Below, piece after piece: positions 17,679-25,622 of a stretch of DNA of 64,000 bases. The DNA lies in NCBI GenBank assembly GCA_002162815.1, contig MAAT01000005.1, forward strand, positions 124,001 to 188,000, written 5' to 3'. The DNA comes from Gammaproteobacteria bacterium 53_120_T64. Lineage in GTDB: Bacteria; Pseudomonadota; Gammaproteobacteria; Pseudomonadales; Porticoccaceae. Numbering within the stretch: the first letter of the stretch is position 1; each line of letters begins with the position of its first letter. The notes under the pieces were generated by a model. It was not told the DNA's origin, searched no databases, and saw only the letters and a list, made by a program, of their open reading frames with translations. Both the position numbers and the translations under genes were made by a program.

Positions 17679-19181
17679 ATGGCTAGTACCACCCTGTACC
17701 GCTGGCACCGACGTATTGGCCTGGCGGTCTTTATTACCATTATTGCCTGGGCAGTGAGTGGCTTGAGCCACCCGGTTATGTCGCGCCTCAATCCTCGGCC
17801 GGTGGCCATGCAGCCGCCCCTGTCGACGGCCGCCATTGCCGAGCTTGCGCCCCTGTCGGCGGCGCTGTCGGCCAACGGTATTGCCGACTTTCAACAGGCT
17901 CAGCTGCTGAATATTGACGACGGCAGTTATTATCGGGTTGAGCACGGCCCTAGCACCACTTATATCAATGCCCGCAGTGGCCAGCGGGCGGGCATTGATG
18001 ACAGTGCCTACGCCGCAAAACTGGCGCGTCACTACTTGGGCGACGCGAGCAGTAAGATCACCTCCGTTGAGCGCATTAGCGCTTTTAATGAAGACTACCT
18101 GTATATCAATCGCTTTTTACCCGTGTACAAGGTGAGCTTTGAGCGCTCCGATAATATGCGCGTCTATGTCGAAGTCAGCACCGGGCGCTTGGCGAGCTTG
18201 ATCGACGATCGCAAGGCGTTTTTTGGCTGGGTGTTTCGCCAGCTCCACTCCTGGGTGTTTATTACCAACCCCTGGCTGCGCACCATTGCCATGAGCGCCA
18301 TGTTGCTGGCCGGCATGGGCTTGAGTCTGCTGGGTTTGCTGATGGCCTGGCGCGGGCGTTCCAGCAATAGCGCTGGGCACGTGGCCAGTGAGCAGCGGCC
18401 AGCAGCGAGTCGCAGTAGTCTCTGGCATCGGCGCTTGGGTATAGCCTTTGGCGTGGTGATGCTGGCCTTCTGTTTTTCTGGCCTCTATCACCTGCTGAGT
18501 AAACCACTGATTGCCCCACTGGAGCGGCCCGCGCCGTCGAGCACATTCACAGCCGAGCAGGTCGGGCTGAACTGGCAGGCCGTGGCGCAGGCGAGTGGTG
18601 GCGAGTATTTTCGCCGTGGCCATTGGCTCGCAGTGGATGACGTGGCCCATTTACGCCTGACCTTGGCAGCGCCGCAAGTGGCCGCCGAGCATAACAACCA
18701 CGCCATGGAGCATCACTCCAACAAGCCCATGGCAGAGGGCGGTGGCCCGGTGTATATCAATGCCCAGACCTCGGCACTGTGTGCCAATTGCGAGCGCCGG
18801 CATGCGCTCAACCTCGCAGCCCACTATGAGGGTGTGGCGTCTAGCGGTGAACAGGTTGATAAAATTACCCGCTTTAGCAGCGATTACGGTTTTATTAATA
18901 AGCGCATGCCGGTACACGCGGTGCGCTATGGTGGGGATGGCGCAAGGGGTGTCGAGGCACACAGTGTCTTTGTCGAAACCGCGACCGGTGCCCTGGCGGC
19001 CCGTACCAGCCCCGCTAACAAGTGGGAGGGCTGGTCATTTAGCTATCTGCACAAGTGGCACTTTTTGGACCCCATCAGCAAAACCCTGCGCGATATTTTA
19101 TTGATTATCACCACCCTGGCCCTCACGGCGCTGTGTGTATTGGGCGCTTGGGTGTCGTTTAAGCCCGATACCAGGGTGTGA
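17679..19181 (+). CDS. PepSY-TM membrane protein, PiuB-like
   Basis: About 500-aa inner-membrane protein of the PepSY_TM (PiuB) family, often encoded next to TonB-dependent iron receptors and thought to help with reduction or handling of the imported metal. Four hydrophobic helices are visible: RIGLAVFITIIAWAVSG, AMSAMLLAGMGLSLLGLLMAW, LGIAFGVVMLAFCFSGLY and ILLIITTLALTALCVLGAW. Two PepSY-like periplasmic regions lie between them. The second holds a His/Met-rich stretch, EHNNHAMEHHSNKPM, and a CANC pair, suggestive of metal binding. The frame is open from ATG 17637; ATG 17679 fits the family start better. Confidence 0.85.
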   Translation: MASTTLYRWHRRIGLAVFITIIAWAVSGLSHPVMSRLNPRPVAMQPPLSTAAIAELAPLSAALSANGIADFQQAQLLNIDDGSYYRVEHGPSTTYINARSGQRAGIDDSAYAAKLARHYLGDASSKITSVERISAFNEDYLYINRFLPVYKVSFERSDNMRVYVEVSTGRLASLIDDRKAFFGWVFRQLHSWVFITNPWLRTIAMSAMLLAGMGLSLLGLLMAWRGRSSNSAGHVASEQRPAASRSSLWHRRLGIAFGVVMLAFCFSGLYHLLSKPLIAPLERPAPSSTFTAEQVGLNWQAVAQASGGEYFRRGHWLAVDDVAHLRLTLAAPQVAAEHNNHAMEHHSNKPMAEGGGPVYINAQTSALCANCERRHALNLAAHYEGVASSGEQVDKITRFSSDYGFINKRMPVHAVRYGGDGARGVEAHSVFVETATGALAARTSPANKWEGWSFSYLHKWHFLDPISKTLRDILLIITTLALTALCVLGAWVSFKPDTRV

Positions 19182-19320
19182 TACCGGATTACTCGGCTAT
19201 TTTTGTCCTGCTGAATTATTTTTCCACTCAGTGTTTGCGCGAAAAGCGGATTCATAGATAATGGTGGCGGCAGTAGCCAAATAAGAGTCATTATTATTTA
19301 CAAATAGCTGGAAGAGTACC

Positions 19321-19824
19321 TTGGCAAGAATTTCATTGATCGTCGCGGTGGCCGATAACGGCGTTATCGGCAGCAATAACCAGCTGCCCTGGCGCATTTC
19401 TGCCGACCTTAAATACTTCAAGCGGGTCACCCTGGGCAAGCCGATTATTATGGGCCGCCTCACCTACGAATCCATTGGTAAACCGTTGCCGGGGCGGACG
19501 AATATTGTCTTGAGCCGCGACAGCGCGTGGCGGGCCGATGGGGTGGAAAGGGCAAGTGATCTGAATGCAGCCTTGGCCATTGCCAAAAAGATTGTCGATG
19601 ACTCCCAGCTGGAAGAGCTGATGATTATTGGTGGCGCGACGATTTACCGTGAGGCCCTGCCCCAGGCCGATAGACTCTACTTAACCCGCGTACACACTCA
19701 GGTCGATGGCGATGCCTTCTTCCCGGAGCTGGATTTGAGCCAGTGGCTGGAAACGCCGGTGGAAGAATTGGCGAGTGAGGGGAAAACACCGGCCTGTAGC
19801 TTTGTGCGCCTGGATAGAAAATAA
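19321..19824 (+). CDS. folA: Dihydrofolate reductase
   Basis: 167-aa type I DHFR, which reduces dihydrofolate to tetrahydrofolate with NADPH. The N-terminus reads ISLIVAVADNGVIGSNNQLPW with the substrate-binding LPW. PIIMGRLTYESIGKPLPGR follows, and IIGGATIYREALPQADRLYLT gives the second nucleotide-binding region. The start codon is TTG, backed by GGAAG about 9 nt upstream; no ATG or GTG fits the family N-terminus. The DUF3450 gene of the TonB operon begins 20 bp after the stop, so folA may lead that transcript. Confidence 0.96.
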   Translation: MARISLIVAVADNGVIGSNNQLPWRISADLKYFKRVTLGKPIIMGRLTYESIGKPLPGRTNIVLSRDSAWRADGVERASDLNAALAIAKKIVDDSQLEELMIIGGATIYREALPQADRLYLTRVHTQVDGDAFFPELDLSQWLETPVEELASEGKTPACSFVRLDRK

Positions 19825-19844
19825 CTAATAACTGTCACAGCAGG

Positions 19845-20708
19845 ATGAAAATGAGCGTCGAAAAACAGCGTCAAAAAGTGCCGGCATTATTGTTCTTGCT
19901 GGCCCTGGTATTGGTGGCCGGGCTGCAAACCCAGGTCGTTTATGGGGTCGAACTGGACACGGTGATCAAGGTCGGTGCCGAGAAGACCGCTGCCGCCCAG
20001 GCATCGCAGCGTCGTATCGATACGACGGTGGCGCAAAGCGACAAGCTGCAGCGTCAGTTTCAGTTGTTGAATAAGCAAATTGAAGGCCTGCAGGTGTATA
20101 ACGCTCAGCTCTCTCGGCAAATTGCTCAGCAGCGCCAGACCATGGCCGATATTGCCGAGTCTGTCGAAAACGCGGCGCTGATCGAGCGTCAAATTATCCC
20201 GCTGTCATTGAATATGTTGCTTGCCCTGGAGCAATTTATCCGTCTCGACCTGCCCTTTAAAATAGCCGAGCGCCAGGCCAGTGTTGACCAGGTGCGCGAG
20301 AATATGGATTCCGCGCGCTTTAGCGCCGCCGAAAAGTCACGCCAGGTGCTCGAACTCTACGCCATTGAAGGTGAATACAGCGCCACCATCGAGCAATTTG
20401 ACGGTGTCTTAAGCATCGCTGGGCAGCCGCGTCAGGGGGCATTTTTGCGCGTCGGCCGCATCGCCCTGTTGTTTCAAACGGCCAATCAAAGCCTGACCGA
20501 GGTGTGGAATAAAACCAGTGGGCAGTGGCAAACGGTGGCGGCGGGGCAGTATCGCCGCGCCGTGGCCAATGCCATTCGCATGGCGAAGAAACAGGCACCG
20601 CTGGATATGATGACGCTACCCCTGTCTGTACCGAGAGCGGTGCCGGCGAGTGCTGCGGTGGGCTCTCGCTCGACGGCTAGTCAGCGCGCAGTGGCGGTGG
20701 TTTCGTGA
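19845..20708 (+). CDS. DUF3450 periplasmic coiled-coil protein
   Basis: 287-aa exported protein of the DUF3450 family. Residues ~10-32 (ALLFLLALVLVAGLQTQVVYG) form a signal peptide. Residues ~50-110 are rich in Gln and charged residues with heptad-like spacing (SDKLQRQFQLLNKQIEGL), predicting a coiled coil. The family is encoded at the head of TonB2-type operons in marine gammaproteobacteria and probably belongs to the energising complex; biochemical role is unknown. The stop codon overlaps the GTG of the next gene. ATG 19851 is an alternative start. Confidence 0.85.
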   Translation: MKMSVEKQRQKVPALLFLLALVLVAGLQTQVVYGVELDTVIKVGAEKTAAAQASQRRIDTTVAQSDKLQRQFQLLNKQIEGLQVYNAQLSRQIAQQRQTMADIAESVENAALIERQIIPLSLNMLLALEQFIRLDLPFKIAERQASVDQVRENMDSARFSAAEKSRQVLELYAIEGEYSATIEQFDGVLSIAGQPRQGAFLRVGRIALLFQTANQSLTEVWNKTSGQWQTVAAGQYRRAVANAIRMAKKQAPLDMMTLPLSVPRAVPASAAVGSRSTASQRAVAVVS

Positions 20709-22156
20709 GGATGTTGAACAGCGTCTTAGGCACCGGCTTAAGTGCCTTATTGTTGATGACTATCCTTGGCTTTTTACCGGCCCTGGCCGACGACTCGCCT
20801 AAGGCAACTCTTAACGCTAAGCCCAGTGCCCACCGCGACGTTGAGTCCCTCGACCAGCTCTTGCAGTTGATCAAGGCGGCGAAGGTGGGGGAGTCAAAAG
20901 AACACCGCGAGCGCGAGCAGGCCTTTAAGGCGGAGAATAGTCGTCGGGCGCAACTGCTGGCGCAGGCGCAACGGCAAAAGGCCGAAGCAGAAGCGCGCAG
21001 TGGCGAGCTTGAAACCACGTTTAGCGACAATGAGCGCGAGCTTGAAGCGCTGCAGGCGCAAATGGAAAGCCGCCTTGGCACACTCAAGGAGTTATTTGGA
21101 CACATCACCGCCACTGCCGGTGATACGGTGACCCGGCTGGAAAAATCCGTGGTCAGCGCCCAGTACCCGGGGCGCACGGATCAGCTCCATCAACTGATCG
21201 AAAAGATGAGCAGCCACAGCCGTCTGCCCGCCCTCGAAGAGATCGAAAACCTGGCCTATGAAATGAGCCGTGAGATGGTCGAGTCGGGCCGGATTAGCCG
21301 CTTTAACGCGGCGGTACTGAGTGCCGATGGCGAGCAACGCGAGCGGCAAGTGATACGCATCGGTTTATTTAACCTGCTCTCTAATGGGCATTATTTAAGT
21401 TACAACCCCGATAGCGGTGTGCTGGCTGAGCTGGCGCGCCAGCCCCGCGGCCTGAGCAAGGGTGCACTTGCCCTAGAGACGGCAACAGATGCCTTTACCC
21501 CAGTTGCCATCGACCCCAGTGGCCCGGTGGGCGGGGGCTTATTGCGCGCCTTGGCCGACCGGCCGGGGGTACTGGAAAAATGGTCTCAGGGTGGTTTAGT
21601 CGGCTATGTGATTAGCGCTCTGGGTGCGGTGGCATTGGTGCTGGCGCTGTGGCGGGCGGCGGTATTGCGCGGCGTGTTCGCCGGTGTGCGCCGCCAGTTA
21701 CAAGCGGATGAATGCTCGCCGAATAACCCCTTGGGGCGGGTCTTGGCGGTGGCCGACACGTATGCCGGGCTCGACCCGGAATCGATGGAGCTGAAGCTGC
21801 ACGAGGCGATATTGAAAGAGCGCCCGAGCATTGAAATTGGCCTCAACCTACTGAAAATTATTGCCATGATTGCGCCGCTGCTGGGCCTGCTCGGCACCGT
21901 CACCGGGATGATTGTGGTGTTTCAGCAAATCACTATTTTTGGCGCCGGCGACCCGAAACTGATGGCCGGCGGTATTTCCCAAGCCCTAGTGACCACGGTG
22001 TTGGGGCTGCTGGTGGCGATACCGACCCTGCTGCTACATACCTGGGTGAATGGCTACGCGCGGCGCATTTTGCATGTGCTGGAAGAGCAGAGCGCCGGTA
22101 TCGTGGCACTGAAGGCGGAGGCTCGCCTACCGCCTTCGCAAGACAGTCCTCGGTAA
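20705..22156 (+). CDS. Large MotA/TolQ/ExbB-type protein (TtpC-like)
   Basis: 483-aa inner-membrane protein of the TonB2 system, comparable to Vibrio TtpC. A signal or anchor segment (ALLLMTILGFLPALA) at residues 15-29 is followed by a charged coiled coil (~45-130). A periplasmic region and then the TolQ/ExbB-type channel domain follow in the C-terminal third, with helices GYVISALGAVALVLALW and the signature APLLGLLGTVTGMIVVFQQI. The GTG start overlaps the previous stop; ATG 20711 is an alternative. Such proteins are thought to couple the ExbBD motor to TonB2. Confidence 0.88.
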   Translation: MRMLNSVLGTGLSALLLMTILGFLPALADDSPKATLNAKPSAHRDVESLDQLLQLIKAAKVGESKEHREREQAFKAENSRRAQLLAQAQRQKAEAEARSGELETTFSDNERELEALQAQMESRLGTLKELFGHITATAGDTVTRLEKSVVSAQYPGRTDQLHQLIEKMSSHSRLPALEEIENLAYEMSREMVESGRISRFNAAVLSADGEQRERQVIRIGLFNLLSNGHYLSYNPDSGVLAELARQPRGLSKGALALETATDAFTPVAIDPSGPVGGGLLRALADRPGVLEKWSQGGLVGYVISALGAVALVLALWRAAVLRGVFAGVRRQLQADECSPNNPLGRVLAVADTYAGLDPESMELKLHEAILKERPSIEIGLNLLKIIAMIAPLLGLLGTVTGMIVVFQQITIFGAGDPKLMAGGISQALVTTVLGLLVAIPTLLLHTWVNGYARRILHVLEEQSAGIVALKAEARLPPSQDSPR

Positions 22157-22192
22157 GGTTGGCCTAGCCATCATGCCCCCAGTGACAACAGC

Positions 22193-22759
22193 ATGAGTGC
22201 CGTGTTCGAGATGGCGAATTATTTGCTGCAATTGGCCGATATGGGCGGCCCGGTGCTGCTGTTTATCGTCGCGCTGATCTTATTGCTCTGGTTGTTGTTA
22301 ATTGAACGTCTTCTCTACTATCGCAGCGCCCTGCGCGACGATATGGCGCGCTGCCTGACACTTTGGCAGCAGCGCAGCGACCGGCACTCGCGGCGCGCCC
22401 GCCAGGTACGTGCGGCGCTGTTGGCCGAGGTCGATGAGCGCATCGATCGCTTTGTGCCAATGATTAAAACCCTGGTGGCGGTGGCCCCCTTGTTTGGCCT
22501 ACTCGGCACCGTTACCGGCATGGTCGGTGTCTTTGAGACCATGGGCCTGGCCGAGGGCGGTGGCGCTCGCGCGATGTCGAGCGGTGTCTCACGGGCCACC
22601 ATTCCGACCATGGCCGGTATGGTGGCGGCCCTGTCCGGCCTGATTGGCCTCACGGGCATCGACCGCATTGGGCGGCGCGCCAAGGCGCGTTTGGCCAATA
22701 GCCTATTATTGGACGATGCGCTGCAGGTTGACGCGACAACACTGGGGCGCCAGCGATGA
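22193..22759 (+). CDS. exbB: ExbB-family proton channel subunit
   Basis: 188-aa short ExbB/TolQ-type protein. The first helix is GPVLLFIVALILLLWLLLIE (residues ~19-38), and the second and third helices hold VAPLFGLLGTVTGMVGVFETM and TIPTMAGMVAALSGLIGLTGI. These form the proton channel with ExbD and drive TonB. It is shorter than E. coli ExbB, as is usual for TonB2-type ExbB2. A 36-bp gap separates it from the large ExbB-type gene, and its stop overlaps the exbD start in ATGA. Confidence 0.92.
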   Translation: MSAVFEMANYLLQLADMGGPVLLFIVALILLLWLLLIERLLYYRSALRDDMARCLTLWQQRSDRHSRRARQVRAALLAEVDERIDRFVPMIKTLVAVAPLFGLLGTVTGMVGVFETMGLAEGGGARAMSSGVSRATIPTMAGMVAALSGLIGLTGIDRIGRRAKARLANSLLLDDALQVDATTLGRQR

Positions 22760-23181
22760 GCCGGCGCATTCTTAGCGAGGCGAGCCGCGCGGTGGCTGGT
22801 GATGACTCGCCGCTGCAGGCCATCGATTTAACGCCGATGCTCGATGTGGTTTTTATCTTATTGATTTTCTTCATTGTCACGGCATCGTTTGTGAAGTTGC
22901 CGGGGCCGCAGGTGGAGTTGGTTGCGGCGGTGAGTGCGGTGGCGAAAAAGCCAGCGATGTTGGTGGCGATTGATCGCCACGATGTGATCTGGATGGATAA
23001 ATCGCCGCTGGCCGATAACCGTATCAAATTTGCCCTGGCGCGCCTGCAGGCCGAAAACCCTCGGGGCAGCCTAGTAATACAGGTCGATAAGGCCGCCAGC
23101 ATTGGCCGTTTGGCGCTGGTCAGCGGCATTGCCGGGCAGCTGGGAATTGACGATATTTCGGTGTCGACCCGCCATGACTAG
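22756..23181 (+). CDS. exbD: ExbD-family biopolymer transport protein
   Basis: 141-aa ExbD/TolR-type subunit. The single N-terminal helix carries the motor motif IDLTPMLDVVFILLIFFIVT, whose Asp in MLDVVF is the expected proton-carrying residue. The periplasmic domain runs from about residue 50 to the end. The gene overlaps exbB by 4 nt and tonB by 8 nt, so the three are translationally coupled. Confidence 0.95.
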   Translation: MSRRILSEASRAVAGDDSPLQAIDLTPMLDVVFILLIFFIVTASFVKLPGPQVELVAAVSAVAKKPAMLVAIDRHDVIWMDKSPLADNRIKFALARLQAENPRGSLVIQVDKAASIGRLALVSGIAGQLGIDDISVSTRHD

Positions 23182-23821
23182 GTTTTTACGCGGCAGTAAC
23201 GAAGCCGCTGGTGGCATTGTCGCGCGCTTTGCCGGGGCCTTGTGCGGGGCCGTGTTGGTGACCAGTGTCTTATTGATGCTAATGGTGGTGATGGTGGTGA
23301 ACCGGGGGCCGGTGCCGGGAAGTAAAGACAGTTATAAAATTGCCGATATCTGGCAGCCCGAGCGCAGCGTCAGCGAGTTTGTGAAGCCGCCAAAGCTGCA
23401 GCGACCGCCGGACCCGAGCCAACTGCCGCCCAGTATGCCCCGCCAAGCCCTACACTTTGAGCTACCCGCCGCGACTATTAATTTACAGGCACCTCCAAGG
23501 CCCTCGGCGAGCTTACAGCTTGGCCCCGGTGGCGACTTTGCCCGCGATACCGACTACATCCCGGTCTATGTGCCCCAGCCGCTGTATCCGCGCCGGGCGC
23601 TGGCCCGGGGTCGCCAGGGCTATGCCGTGGTAGAGCTGATCATTACCACCGGCGGTGGCGTGCGTGGCGTGACGTTGGTGGAAGAGTCGCCGGCCAATTA
23701 TGGCTTTGGTAGCGCGGCCTTAAAGGCCGCTATTAAGCTCAAGTACAAACCCCGGGTGATCGATGGTCGCGGGGTCGAGGTGGCGGGGGTGATGTATAAA
23801 TTTAGTTTCCAGCTGGAGTAG
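23174..23821 (+). CDS. tonB: TonB energy transducer (TonB2 type)
   Basis: 215-aa protein that carries the energy of the ExbBD motor across the periplasm to outer-membrane receptors. A membrane anchor (AVLVTSVLLMLMVVMVVN) lies near residues 23-40. A short proline-rich stretch follows (FVKPPKLQRPPDPSQLPP), and the C-terminal TonB domain has VPQPLYPRRALARGRQGYAVV and FGSAALKAAIKLKYKPRVIDG. The short Pro region and compact size fit TonB2 rather than E. coli TonB. ATG 23174 overlaps the exbD end; the frame is open further upstream but only inside exbD. Confidence 0.93.
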   Translation: MTRFLRGSNEAAGGIVARFAGALCGAVLVTSVLLMLMVVMVVNRGPVPGSKDSYKIADIWQPERSVSEFVKPPKLQRPPDPSQLPPSMPRQALHFELPAATINLQAPPRPSASLQLGPGGDFARDTDYIPVYVPQPLYPRRALARGRQGYAVVELIITTGGGVRGVTLVEESPANYGFGSAALKAAIKLKYKPRVIDGRGVEVAGVMYKFSFQLE

Positions 23822-23828
23822 CGCACCG

Positions 23829-25202
23829 ATGCCCGCTCGCCGCATCCGTTCTTCGGCGCTACTGCTGCTGGTGCTAATGTTTGCCACCACCCCGTGGCCG
23901 GCTCTGGCGGGCCACAAAGAGTCAGCGGCGAAACCCGGCAAATACGCCAGTGCACCAACCCGGCGTCGCCAGGCGGTCGGCCAGCGCTGCGCCAAAAAAC
24001 TCGAGGCCGCACAACGAGCCATCACCGCAGAGGGCTGGCCACAGGCGCAGCAAGTACTGACTTTGGCGGGCGAAAAATACTGCACCAGTAGTTTTGAAAA
24101 GTCGCAAGTGTGGAATTATTTGGGCTATGTACACTTTTCCCAACAGCACTACCGGCGGGCCATAGCGGCTTATTTAAGGCTACTCGACGAACCGGCGGCC
24201 GAGCATAAAATGCAGGTTGGCACCTACAACACCGTGGCTCAGCTGTACTTTCAGCTAGAAGACTACGCCAGTGCGGCGCAGTTTCTCGAGCGCCTGCTCA
24301 AAGCCTCGGCCGTTGGTGACCCCCAGGCCGGCGGTGTGCACCGGGCCGATACGCAAATTGCGGATGCCAAAACCAGGGCTCTGCTCGCCCAAGCCTATTA
24401 TCAGCTCGATAGAAAGAAGGCCGCGCAGGCGAATATCGAACAGGCGATCAGTGCTTACCAGCACAGAGATAAGCGCCCACCCGAGGCCTGGTGGTCACTG
24501 CAAAGCCTGCTGTATTTTGAACAAGAGCAGTATCGCCAGGCCCTACCGGTATTGAAGCAATTAATTGTGCACTACCCACGCTATCGCTACTGGCACCAAC
24601 TCGGTGGCTTATACGGCCAATTGGGCAAAAACATTGAACGCCTGGTGGCAACGGAGCTGGTTTATTTAGCCGGGGCGCTGAATAAAGAGCGCGAGTTGCT
24701 GTCCTTGGCCTATCTCTACCTCGGTGCGAACACGCCCTATCGCGCCGGCGTCACGCTAGAAACCGCCATTAAGCAAAAGGAAATTGAAGCGACGGCCAAA
24801 CATTTAGAATTACTCGGCCAGGCCTGGCAGCAGGCCGGTGAAGGTCTTAAGGCCCGCCCGGTGCTGGAACAAGCAGCGGCGCTTTCTGGCGAGGGAAAAA
24901 TCTACGCGCAACTGGCCGCTGTTTATCTCGATATTGGCGACAATACCCGCGCAGAGGCAGCGGCAGAAAATGCCCTGCAAAAGGGCCAGCTTAAACGCCC
25001 CGGTGCCGTACAGTTGGTGCTGGGCAATGCGCAGTTAAATTTACATTGTTATGACAAGGCCGTGGCAGCTTTTGAGCGGGCGGGTAAGTACAAGGCCTCT
25101 GTAGTTAACGCTAGACAGTGGTTGAACTATGCCCGTGCCGAGGGTGAGCGGGAGGCCGACTTGCGCGCGGCGGGGGCTGAAATTACAGCCTGCGGTACAT
25201 AG
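23829..25202 (+). CDS. TPR-repeat protein of the TonB operon
   Basis: 457-aa exported protein. A signal peptide (SSALLLLVLMFATTPWPALA) occupies the first ~27 residues. The rest is built of tetratricopeptide-like helix pairs, for example VWNYLGYVHFSQQHYRRAI, EAWWSLQSLLYFEQEQYRQA and AKHLELLGQAWQQAGEGLKA. TPR proteins close many TonB2-type operons and probably scaffold the complex or contact receptors. It starts 7 bp after tonB. A truncated near-copy of its second half lies at 37.7-38.5 kb. Confidence 0.88.
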   Translation: MPARRIRSSALLLLVLMFATTPWPALAGHKESAAKPGKYASAPTRRRQAVGQRCAKKLEAAQRAITAEGWPQAQQVLTLAGEKYCTSSFEKSQVWNYLGYVHFSQQHYRRAIAAYLRLLDEPAAEHKMQVGTYNTVAQLYFQLEDYASAAQFLERLLKASAVGDPQAGGVHRADTQIADAKTRALLAQAYYQLDRKKAAQANIEQAISAYQHRDKRPPEAWWSLQSLLYFEQEQYRQALPVLKQLIVHYPRYRYWHQLGGLYGQLGKNIERLVATELVYLAGALNKERELLSLAYLYLGANTPYRAGVTLETAIKQKEIEATAKHLELLGQAWQQAGEGLKARPVLEQAAALSGEGKIYAQLAAVYLDIGDNTRAEAAAENALQKGQLKRPGAVQLVLGNAQLNLHCYDKAVAAFERAGKYKASVVNARQWLNYARAEGEREADLRAAGAEITACGT

Positions 25203-25622
25203 TGTGGGGCAAAAAATAGCTATTCAGTTAAGCAGATAGCGAGCACTTTGGTCTACAAGTGACTAGCGTTTAATAAGGCTGCTTGGCAGGTATTAAAGAG
25301 ACAGCAGGCTTGGGGTTTTGTGTGTTGATGTTGCAATGCCAGTGCCATTATCGGTATGGCCGTTTAGTTGGAAATAATCGAAATATAATTAACTCAAGCC
25401 CGGCATACCTGTGATGAGAAACACAATATAAGAACGCTTCATAAAGAATGTTATAGAGACAGCCACCTGTCATTAGCGAGTAAAAGCTAGCGTCACTTGT
25501 GACGTTTACTGTTTGGTGAATCACTCTGTGTAATGCCTTGCCAGCGCAGGGCCGTGTTACCATCCGCCGCTGCATTTTTACGGCTCTTATTGAATACCTG
25601 TCACCAAGGACGATGACGCGCC
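25203..25622. other. Intergenic region before the toxin array
   Basis: 420 bp with no gene I can support. Base composition falls after the TPR gene and the stretch 25340-25500 is AT-rich. It must contain the promoter of the full-length toxin gene. AAGGA near 25606-25610 lies about 12 nt before that gene's ATG. No clear hairpin terminator for the TonB operon was seen. Confidence 0.4.
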
